From assembly GCF_018139625.1 (NCBI RefSeq), contig NZ_JAGSOH010000006.1, positions 1 to 64,000 on the forward strand: DNA of 64,000 bases, in the 5' to 3' direction. Shown here one piece after another: positions 58,136 through 64,000 of this stretch (the stretch's first letter is position 1; the number at the start of each line of letters is the position of its first letter). Below the pieces are notes generated by a model, which did no database searches, was not told where the DNA came from, and saw nothing but the letters and a program-made list of their open reading frames with translations. The translations under genes were made by a program, and so were the position numbers. Origin of the DNA: Actinospica acidithermotolerans. GTDB lineage: Bacteria > Actinomycetota > Actinomycetes > Streptomycetales > Catenulisporaceae.

Positions 58136-59325
58136 GCGGCGGCCGCCTTCTGGCCGTCGCCGCCGAACTCGTAGACCCGGGCGAGCCGGGCCGCGGGGAC
58201 CGGCAGCTGCGGGCCGCTGCGCGGGGCGTGCTCGCGGCACACCTCGGCGTAGTGCCGCAGCAGTTCGTCGCCCACCGCGGTCCAGCTGCGGTGCTCGACC
58301 GAGAGCCGGCTCGCCGCACCCCACCGGGTGCGCAGCTCCGCGTCCTCGGCGAGGCGCACCACGCAGGCCCGCAGCGCGTCCATGTCGTTGGGCTCGAACA
58401 GCAGGCCGGTCTCCTCGGGCGTGACCAGGTCCACCGGTCCGCCCGCGGCCGGAGCGACCACCGGCAGCCCGGAGGCCATCGCCTCCTGCACCGCCTGGCA
58501 GAACGTCTCGTCAGGGCCCGTGTGCACGAAGACGTCGAGGCTCGCATACGCCTCGGCGAGCCGCTGCCCGTCCAGGAAGCCGAGGAACGCGGCGTCCGGC
58601 AGCATCGAGCGCAGCTTCTTCTCGGCCGGCCCCTCGCCGACCACGACCAGCTTCACGTTCGGCACGTCGGCCAGGCACGCCAGCAGCTCGACCCGCTTCT
58701 CCGAGGCCAGCCGGCCGACGAAGCCGACCAGCACCTCGCCGTTCGGCGCGAGCTCCCGCCGCAGCGCCTCGCTGCGGCGCGAGGGCTGGAAGCGCTCCGC
58801 GTCCACGCCGCGCCGCCACATCGCCAGGCCGGGGAAGCCGCGCTCGTCCAGCTGCTTGTACGTGGCCGACGAGGGCACCAGCGTGCGCGCGGCCTGCCGG
58901 TGCACGTGCCGCAGCCAGGACCAGATCGTCTTGTCTGTCCCGCGGAACCCGTAGCGCCGGGCGAAGCCGGCCAGGTCCGTCTGGAACACCGCGACGCTCG
59001 GCACGCCCATCTTCCGCGCGGCCCGCGCCCCCGCGGCGCCGAGCGCGACCGGCGAGGCCAGGTGCACGACGTCCGGCGCGAACTCGCGCAGCCGCCGCTC
59101 CACCGCCTTCGTCGGCAGGCCGAGCACGAAGGAGTTGTAGCCCGGAAGCCCGACCCCGGGGACCACCGTCACCGGGAATCCCGCGTACGCCTCGGGACCC
59201 GGTCCCGGCGCTATGATCAATGCCTCATGACCCCGCCGCTCCAGGTGCTCCAGCACCCGGCAGACCGAGTTCGTGACCCCGTTCACCCGGGGCAGGAAGG
59301 ATTCAGTCACCACTGCTACCCGCAC
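58132..59325 (-). CDS. GT4-type alpha-mannosyltransferase (MgtA/PimB-like)
   Basis: The GT-B protein of ~397 residues has VRVAVVTESFLPRVNGVTNS, VVHLASPVALGAAGARAAR, GFVGRLASEKRVELLACLAD and FVHTGPDETFCQAVQEAMAS with the E-x7-E donor site. It is close in pattern to actinobacterial GDP-mannose-dependent glycolipid mannosyltransferases (MgtA). GTG at 59325 is assigned by similarity; gaagg lies very near, so a slightly later start is possible. It is first in the operon with the deacetylase and second glycosyltransferase. Confidence 0.88.
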   Translation of the reverse strand: MRVAVVTESFLPRVNGVTNSVCRVLEHLERRGHEALIIAPGPGPEAYAGFPVTVVPGVGLPGYNSFVLGLPTKAVERRLREFAPDVVHLASPVALGAAGARAARKMGVPSVAVFQTDLAGFARRYGFRGTDKTIWSWLRHVHRQAARTLVPSSATYKQLDERGFPGLAMWRRGVDAERFQPSRRSEALRRELAPNGEVLVGFVGRLASEKRVELLACLADVPNVKLVVVGEGPAEKKLRSMLPDAAFLGFLDGQRLAEAYASLDVFVHTGPDETFCQAVQEAMASGLPVVAPAAGGPVDLVTPEETGLLFEPNDMDALRACVVRLAEDAELRTRWGAASRLSVEHRSWTAVGDELLRHYAEVCREHAPRSGPQLPVPAARLARVYEFGGDGQKAAAA

Positions 59326-59531
59326 ACCTTCATCGTGCGCAGTTTGGATGCATCCCCGGCCTCGGCTCCGCGAGAGTTCGGCAAACTGCAAGTGACGTCT
59401 CGGTCTCGTCGCACGTCGGGGGCGTCCACAGGATGACCTCGGGCAACCTTAAACCGCCATGAAGGAGTACGGTCGCGGTCCTTTCGGCGAACTCGGGGTG
59501 CGGGCCCGACAGCTGGTCCCGGAGGCCGGAT

Positions 59532-60134
59532 TTGACGCTCGATCAGGGTTCCGCCGGCGTGCATCCCGCGCTCGCCGGCGTCGTCGCGGAGCTGACGCCC
59601 GCCGCCGAGCACGAGACGGACTGGTTCGACGGCGAGATGCCGCTGCGCATCACGGCGTACACGGGCGCCGAGGCCACGCCGCGGCTGCCGCTGGAGATCA
59701 TCTCATCCATCCGCTGCATCGTCCGGGTCGGCGACAGGTACGTGTTCTGCCAGAACAAGACGAGCCGCCACCCCTGGCCGGGCGGCCGGCGCAACCCGGG
59801 GGAGAGCTTCGCCGACACCGCCGTGCGCGAGGTGCACGAGGAGACCGGCTGGCTGCTGAAGCCGGAGAGCATGCGCCAGCTCGGCTGGCTGCGGCTGCGC
59901 CACCTCGGGAGGAATCCCCCAGGCAATCAGGGCCCATACCCCGACTTCCTGCAGCTCGTGTTCGTCGGCGAGGCCGAGCGTAGGCACGGCGGCCTCGCGG
60001 AGGACGCCGACTGGAACGACGTCGACGACTACGAGCTCTCGTCCCGCCTGGTCACGCTGGACGAGGCGATCGAGCGCACATCGACCGGCATGCACGCGCA
60101 GCTGTTCCTGCAGCTGCTCAAGGAGTCGCAGTAG
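59532..60134 (+). CDS. Nudix hydrolase
   Basis: The 200-residue protein has a complete Nudix box, GRRNPGESFADTAVREVHEE followed by TGWLL (G-x5-E-x7-REV-x-EE-x-G). This coordinates Mg2+ for hydrolysis of a nucleoside diphosphate linked to another group. An N-terminal ~75-residue extension precedes the domain. The TTG at 59532 is supported by ggaggccgg 3-11 nt upstream. Its 3' end overlaps the convergent hypothetical gene by 17 bp. Confidence 0.85.
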   Translation: MTLDQGSAGVHPALAGVVAELTPAAEHETDWFDGEMPLRITAYTGAEATPRLPLEIISSIRCIVRVGDRYVFCQNKTSRHPWPGGRRNPGESFADTAVREVHEETGWLLKPESMRQLGWLRLRHLGRNPPGNQGPYPDFLQLVFVGEAERRHGGLAEDADWNDVDDYELSSRLVTLDEAIERTSTGMHAQLFLQLLKESQ

Positions 60135-61026
60135 CCGTCGTGGCTTCGGTGGGCATCGCCGTCGGCGTGACCGCACCGCCGTTCTCCGCCAACCGGATCG
60201 CGCTCGCGACGCCCAGGTACGTCGGCCGGCCGACGGCCAGCCGGATCGTCAGCCCGGCCGCGTCGGCGACCTCGTACAGCGACTGGCCCATGAAGAGCTC
60301 GAACCGCCCGACGTCGTCCGCGATCCCGGCCGCGGCACGCAGCCGCGTATCCGCCGCGGGCGGCAGGTTCCGCAGGGCGTGCCCGATGGCGCGCCCCTGC
60401 TCGCTGAAGAAGTACCGCCGCGTGCACAGCATGCCCTGGTCGAGCCCGGAAAGCGGCTCGTCGCCCTCGCGCAGCTTGATCACCCGCACGGCGTCGAACA
60501 ACGGCCGCACGACCTCCACCGCATCAGGCGAGTCGAGCTCGCACAGTTCCGTCAGCCGAGTTGCCGCCGCCGACACCGCAGCGTCGAGCCCTGCTGCCAT
60601 CAGCAGATCGCCGAGGTCGTACGGCCCGTCCGTCAACAGGTCGCCCGACTTCACCGCGTCCCCCGACGCGACCAGCAACCTGCGCCCGTCGAGCGGTCCG
60701 TAGATCCACCCGAGCTGCTTGTCTCGGGACTCGCACATCCGGCCGCCCCCCGCGACGAGCTTGTACGCGCCCGTCGAATACCCGGTTCCCGGCACCGGCT
60801 CCGCCGTGTGCAGCAGGCCGCCATCGATGACGTGCACGTACCCGTCCTGCGGCGCCATCCACGCCGCGCGCTGCGGCACCCGCGCGCACAGCAGGTCGTC
60901 CACCGCAGCACGATCATCGGCAGTGCCCACCACCCCGGCGATCCGGCGCGCCTCGTCCTCGGAACCGAGGGAGTGAGTAAGCAGGCGAATGAGATCCTGC
61001 AGGGGCTCGTGGTCGTGGTCAGCCAT
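60118..61026 (-). CDS. Hypothetical protein
   Basis: The 302-residue soluble protein has no motif I can assign. Recognisable blocks are DHEPLQDLIRLLTHSLGSED, the central GGRMCESRDKQLGWIYGPLD, and GMLCTRRYFFSEQGRAIGHA. A poorly conserved Thr/Ala tail follows. ATG at 61026 has no ribosome site, but TACGAT lies exactly 7 nt upstream, so a leaderless mRNA is likely. It is divergent from a Nudix gene with only 43 nt between starts. Confidence 0.65.
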   Translation of the reverse strand: MADHDHEPLQDLIRLLTHSLGSEDEARRIAGVVGTADDRAAVDDLLCARVPQRAAWMAPQDGYVHVIDGGLLHTAEPVPGTGYSTGAYKLVAGGGRMCESRDKQLGWIYGPLDGRRLLVASGDAVKSGDLLTDGPYDLGDLLMAAGLDAAVSAAATRLTELCELDSPDAVEVVRPLFDAVRVIKLREGDEPLSGLDQGMLCTRRYFFSEQGRAIGHALRNLPPAADTRLRAAAGIADDVGRFELFMGQSLYEVADAAGLTIRLAVGRPTYLGVASAIRLAENGGAVTPTAMPTEATTATATP

Positions 61027-61069
61027 GACGCTGATCGTACTCATCCGAGACCGGGCATACTGATGCCTC

Positions 61070-61579
61070 ATGAGCGACGCGAAGGTGTGGAAGAACCGCA
61101 TTGCCGGCCGGGTCATCCTGCTCAACGACGAGGACCGCGTACTGCTATTCGAAGGCTTCGATCCCGCCGAGCCGGACGCGCCGTGGTGGTTCACCCCCGG
61201 AGGCGGCGTAGAGCCCGATGAGACGCCCCGGGAGGCCGCCGCCCGGGAACTGTTCGAGGAGACCGGACTCACTGTCGCCCCGGACGATCTCGGCGAGCAG
61301 GTCTACCAGGACTACGTCGAGTTCTCCTTCGACGGCGTCGCGCTGCACCAGCACAACCACTTCTTCGCGCTGCGCACCTCGGCGAGCGACATCACGACCA
61401 CCGGATTCGACGAGATGGAGCAGCGCACCCACCTCGGCCACCGCTGGTGGAGCGCCGACGAGCTGGCGGCCAGTTCGGTGACGTACTTCCCGGAGGAGCT
61501 GGCCGAGCTCCTCGGCCGACTGGTGGACACACAGCAGACCGAGCCCGCCGAGTCCGTGGAGCGCGCCGAATTCGCGTAG
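61070..61579 (+). CDS. Nudix hydrolase
   Basis: The 169-residue single-domain protein has the Nudix box GGGVEPDETPREAAARELFE followed by ETGL. It has short flanks typical of MutT-like or nucleotide-sugar-type Nudix enzymes; the substrate is not predictable. ATG at 61070 has no ribosome site. catact lies 8 nt upstream, suggesting a leaderless transcript from a compact divergent promoter shared with the hypothetical gene. Confidence 0.9.
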   Translation: MSDAKVWKNRIAGRVILLNDEDRVLLFEGFDPAEPDAPWWFTPGGGVEPDETPREAAARELFEETGLTVAPDDLGEQVYQDYVEFSFDGVALHQHNHFFALRTSASDITTTGFDEMEQRTHLGHRWWSADELAASSVTYFPEELAELLGRLVDTQQTEPAESVERAEFA

Positions 61580-61641
61580 CGCACCGAGTGCGCCCGGGGC
61601 GCCGCGTCCGCTTAGCCCGCCTCGTCGGCCGAATCCGCCGA

Positions 61642-62679
61642 CTACACCGGGAGATCCGCGGTAAGCCGCTCCATGATCTGGGCCGCGGGCGCGGCCAGTG
61701 CGTGCCGGTGGCCCGTGCCCGCGTAGAGGCTCATGCCGCTCGGGTCGCGCCGGGCCGCGGCCGCCGCCCGCAGCGGCTTGGTCACCTGGTTCACGGCCGG
61801 GTACGCGGCGGGGGCGTCGGCGGCGTGCCGGTCGATGAACGGCGTACGCAGGGCGCGGGCCCAGCGGCCGGAGAACGCGCGCGTGACCGCGGTCTGCGCG
61901 TACGCCCGGTCCACGAGCGCGTCGCGGTAGACCGGGTTGGTGGCCGCTTCGTGCGCGCGCAGGAACGCGGTGCCGAGCTGGACGGCGTCGGCCACGCCGC
62001 CGAGCAGGACGGCGACTTCGGCGGACGTGGAGATGCCGCCGGCCGCGATGATCGGGGTCCGCGGAGCCACCTTGCGCACTTCCTGGAGCAGCACGGTCAG
62101 CGGCGTGGCCGGCGGCAGGGCGCAGGGGTCGAAGACTCCGCGGTGGCCGCCCGCCTCCGTGCCCTGGACGCAGAGCGCGTCGACCCCGGTCGCGACGGCC
62201 AGCCGCGCCTCGTCCGCATTGGTGACCGTGCCGATCGTGTACGTACCCACGCTCCTGAGCCGCGCCAGGACATCCGACGTGGGCAGCCCGAAGGTGAAGG
62301 AGACGACGGGCACCGGCTCCGCCATGAGCAGATGGACCTTCTCGGCCCAGAAGTCGGTGTCCGCGAAGTCGGGCTCGGGCAGGTGGACCCCGGCCGCGGC
62401 CGCCTCGGGGAGCAGCGCCTCGCGGTACGCCGCGACCGCGTACGGCTGCGCGACCGGCTGCGGAACGAACACGTTCACGCCGAACAGCGCCCCGTCGCCC
62501 GCCAGCTTCCGCACCTGCTCGATCTGCGCGCGCACGGCCTCGGGCGTCAGATAGCCGGCCGCGAGGAAGCCGAGGCCGCCGGCCCAGCCGACCGCCGCGG
62601 CGAGCTCCGGGGTCGTCGGCCCCCCAGCCATCGGGGCCTGGACGATACGGAATCGCAGGTCAGCGAGCTGGAAGGGCAT
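61642..62679 (-). CDS. Nitronate monooxygenase (2-nitropropane dioxygenase family)
   Basis: The 345-residue FMN-dependent TIM barrel includes FRIVQAPMAGGPTTPELAAA, LFGVNVFVPQP, VVSFTFGLP, ALCVQGTEAGGHRG (family His), PIIAAGGISTSAEV and GGVADAVQLGTAFLRAHEA. It oxidises alkyl nitronates, for example in detoxification of 3-nitropropionate. ATG at 62679 follows gaaagga. A 378-nt gap to the next gene is filled mostly by the manganese riboswitch of the divergent exporter gene. Confidence 0.9.
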   Translation of the reverse strand: MPFQLADLRFRIVQAPMAGGPTTPELAAAVGWAGGLGFLAAGYLTPEAVRAQIEQVRKLAGDGALFGVNVFVPQPVAQPYAVAAYREALLPEAAAAGVHLPEPDFADTDFWAEKVHLLMAEPVPVVSFTFGLPTSDVLARLRSVGTYTIGTVTNADEARLAVATGVDALCVQGTEAGGHRGVFDPCALPPATPLTVLLQEVRKVAPRTPIIAAGGISTSAEVAVLLGGVADAVQLGTAFLRAHEAATNPVYRDALVDRAYAQTAVTRAFSGRWARALRTPFIDRHAADAPAAYPAVNQVTKPLRAAAAARRDPSGMSLYAGTGHRHALAAPAAQIMERLTADLPV

Positions 62680-62854
62680 CAGGTTTCCTTTCGTCGGCTC
62701 GGCCTCAGCCTACCCGGCCGCGTTCGGCCGCCGGCTGTCGGCGGGCTGTCGGCGGCCTCTCGGCGGTCGGTCCCGCGGCGGCCCGGGTGATCTCAGAGCT
62801 GATCGACGGGTCGGCGAACGGGCCCGGATCTTGGGGCGGGACTGCTACCATGAG

Positions 62855-63057
62855 GCCAAGCGAAGGGGAGTAGCCCGTCGCCGGGATGTCGACATACTGG
62901 CCTTGCGGACCACGGTCCTCGGCCCGGCACTCGGGGCGACCGAGGAATCGGGCGCTGGGCGAGACCTTCGGCAAGCAGCCATGTCCGCTGCCGTTGCCGA
63001 AGCTCCCCGGAAATCCGAGGCCTTCGGGGCGGCCCGTCCGAAGGGTGATCCGAGCCC
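62855..63057 (+). promoter_or_regulatory. yybP-ykoY manganese riboswitch and SD-sequestering hairpin
   Basis: The invariant aptamer segments are present: aaggggagtagc at 62863-62874, gtcgacatactgg at 62888-62900 and gggcgagacctt at 62957-62968. Helix P1 pairs cgaagg (62861-62866) with ccttcg (62965-62970). Downstream, ccttcgg (63021-63027) pairs with ccgaagg (63038-63044), which holds the ribosome site, so the platform probably works on translation. The strands of P1 and of this hairpin are identical in sequence and can swap partners. This class senses Mn2+ and turns on Mn exporters. Confidence 0.88.
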
Positions 63058-63648
63058 GTGAGCCTCCTCGTCATCGGCACAGTGTTCGTCCTGGTCTTCC
63101 TCGCCGAACTCCCCGACAAGACCGCGCTGGCCAGTCTCGTCCTCGGCACGCGCTACCGGCCGATATACGTGTTCGTCGGTGCCGCCGCCGCCTTCGTCGT
63201 ACATGTGGCCCTCGCCATCGTGGCAGGACGGCTCCTCGCATTGCTGCCGCACCGCGCGCTCGAAGCCGTGGTCGCCGGCCTGTTCATCATCGGCGCGGTC
63301 CTGCTGCTGCGCGGCCGGCACGAGGAGGAGGAAGAGGACCTGGACATCAAGGAGGGCACCGAGCCGACGTTCCTCCGCGTCTCCTCGACGGCGTTCCTGG
63401 TGATCCTGGTCGCGGAGTTCGGCGACCTCACCCAGATCCTCACCGCCAACCTGGCCGCGCGCTACCACGACTTCCTGCCCTCGGTCGCCATCGGCGCGGT
63501 GCTCGGCCTGTGGGCCGTCGCCGGGCTCGCGATCGTCGGCGGGCGCAGCCTGCTCCGGGTCGTGCCGCTGGCGGTCGTCACCCGTATCGCCGCAGCGATC
63601 ATGCTCGTTCTCGCCGGGTTCAGCCTCTACAGCGCGATCCGGGGCTAG
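63058..63648 (+). CDS. GDT1/TMEM165 (UPF0016) family Mn2+ exporter
   Basis: The 196-residue protein has six predicted helices in two homologous halves, each carrying the family's acidic metal motif: ELPDKT (residues 17-22) and EFGDLT (120-125). The second has Leu where K/R is usual, and the first has Pro for Gly. A charged EEEEEDLDIKEG loop joins the halves. Members export Mn2+ or Ca2+. The preceding Mn riboswitch fixes the likely substrate as Mn2+. GTG at 63058 follows gaagggtgat by about 8 nt. Confidence 0.9.
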   Translation: MSLLVIGTVFVLVFLAELPDKTALASLVLGTRYRPIYVFVGAAAAFVVHVALAIVAGRLLALLPHRALEAVVAGLFIIGAVLLLRGRHEEEEEDLDIKEGTEPTFLRVSSTAFLVILVAEFGDLTQILTANLAARYHDFLPSVAIGAVLGLWAVAGLAIVGGRSLLRVVPLAVVTRIAAAIMLVLAGFSLYSAIRG

Positions 63649-63733
63649 GCTCGGGAGGGAACCCGTCGACCGAAGCCGACGCACACGTCGGTCCGCGTCG
63701 GCCCGAAAGGCACGCAGAGGCACGGAGGCTCGC

Positions 63734-64000
63734 ATGGGCGCGCTGGTCGTGATCGTCATCGGCGTCTCCGGGAGCGGCAAGAGCACGGTCGGGCGAGCAC
63801 TCGCCGAGGCCCTGTCCGTGCCGTTCCTCGACGGGGACGACCTGCACACCGCCGCGAACATCGCGAAGATGACCGAGGGTAAGCCCCTCGACGACGAGGA
63901 CCGGCTCCCGTGGCTCGCCTCCCTCGCCGCCCGGATCGGCGAGATGGCGGCGGCCGACGGCGGCGTCGTCGCCTGCTCCGCGCTCAAACGCAAGTACCGC
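63734..64000 (+). CDS. gntK: Gluconokinase, partial (runs off the window)
   Basis: The first 89 codons of a GntK-type kinase phosphorylate D-gluconate to 6-phosphogluconate. The P-loop is GVSGSGKST; FLDGDDLHTAANIAKMTEGK and PLDDEDRLPWL are diagnostic of gluconokinase, and CSALKRKYR is the usual following segment. ATG at 63734 follows ggagg by 6 nt. The rest of the gene lies beyond the window. Confidence 0.93.
   Translation, partial: MGALVVIVIGVSGSGKSTVGRALAEALSVPFLDGDDLHTAANIAKMTEGKPLDDEDRLPWLASLAARIGEMAAADGGVVACSALKRKYR

Noticed and set aside
1-64000. CRISPR arrays, tRNA/rRNA genes or an origin
   Set aside because: No regularly spaced repeats, cloverleaf with CCA-type end, or rRNA-like stretch was found; dnaE alone does not mark an origin.

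Overview
The window reads as chromosome from a high-GC filamentous or soil actinobacterium (Actinomycetota). Nearly all genes have GC-rich third positions and many GTG/TTG starts. Recognisable actinobacterial hallmarks are a nirBD operon beside a HemD-regulator fusion, a DUF3040 protein, a DUF574-type methyltransferase, secreted glycoside hydrolases with ricin-type lectin tails, a carbohydrate importer without its own ATPase, and several apparently leaderless genes. I cannot name the genus from sequence alone; a Streptomyces/Catenulispora-type organism would fit.

Layout. (1) 1-8.1 kb is an accessory region: a complete IS4-type insertion sequence (perfect 14-bp ends, 5-bp target duplication), a 143-bp inverted-repeat element, an AT-rich orphan membrane-protein gene, a complete IS5-type element (14-bp ends, 3-bp target duplication), a decayed IS256-type element, two families of short dispersed repeats and a few small orphan genes. 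(2) 8.1-16.8 kb: DEDDh exonuclease, ECF sigma factor with a membrane-anchored partner, glutamate decarboxylase, a membrane-anchored esterase with a truncated paralogue, a lipoprotein, a CFA-synthase-type methyltransferase and a GH25 lysozyme. (3) 16.8-27.5 kb: DnaE, a DUF574 protein, an aldehyde dehydrogenase, and assimilatory nitrite reductase (nirBD) divergent from a HemD-like regulator that links to siroheme supply. (4) 27.6-32 kb: small regulatory and stress genes; three start with sigma-B-like promoter motifs, one being an RsbW-like ATPase. (5) 32-41.8 kb: a galactan/arabinogalactan utilisation locus: ROK regulator, secreted GH30 galactanase with lectin domain, LacI repressor, MalFG-type importer with binding lipoprotein, and cytoplasmic GH35 beta-galactosidase. 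Twin 16-bp operators lie between the repressor and the importer. (6) 41.8-46 kb: GNAT; a MarR-MFS-isochorismatase-like operon with a 36-bp dyad; a secreted HNH-like protein. (7) 46-52 kb: a secreted PI-PLC and a GH92 alpha-mannosidase in overlapping genes, divergent from a Tat-exported PAP2 phosphatase, with a PHO-box-like array between them. (8) 52-59.4 kb: RNase HI, a PhyH-like oxygenase, YbaK, a LacI regulator, and a three-gene GTGA-coupled glycosyltransferase / deacetylase / glycosyltransferase operon. (9) 59.5-64 kb: two Nudix hydrolases, a hypothetical protein, nitronate monooxygenase, and a GDT1/UPF0016 exporter under a yybP-ykoY manganese riboswitch; the window ends inside a gluconokinase gene.

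Most notable: the PI-PLC/GH92/PAP2 cluster, which looks built to dismantle phosphoinositol-linked mannosides (GPI-anchored mannoproteins or PIM-type lipids) and recover phosphate; the twin operators of the galactan locus; the recurrent leaderless promoters; the lysine-rich tail on a glycosyltransferase; and the AT-rich orphan gene and repeats in the mobile-element region.
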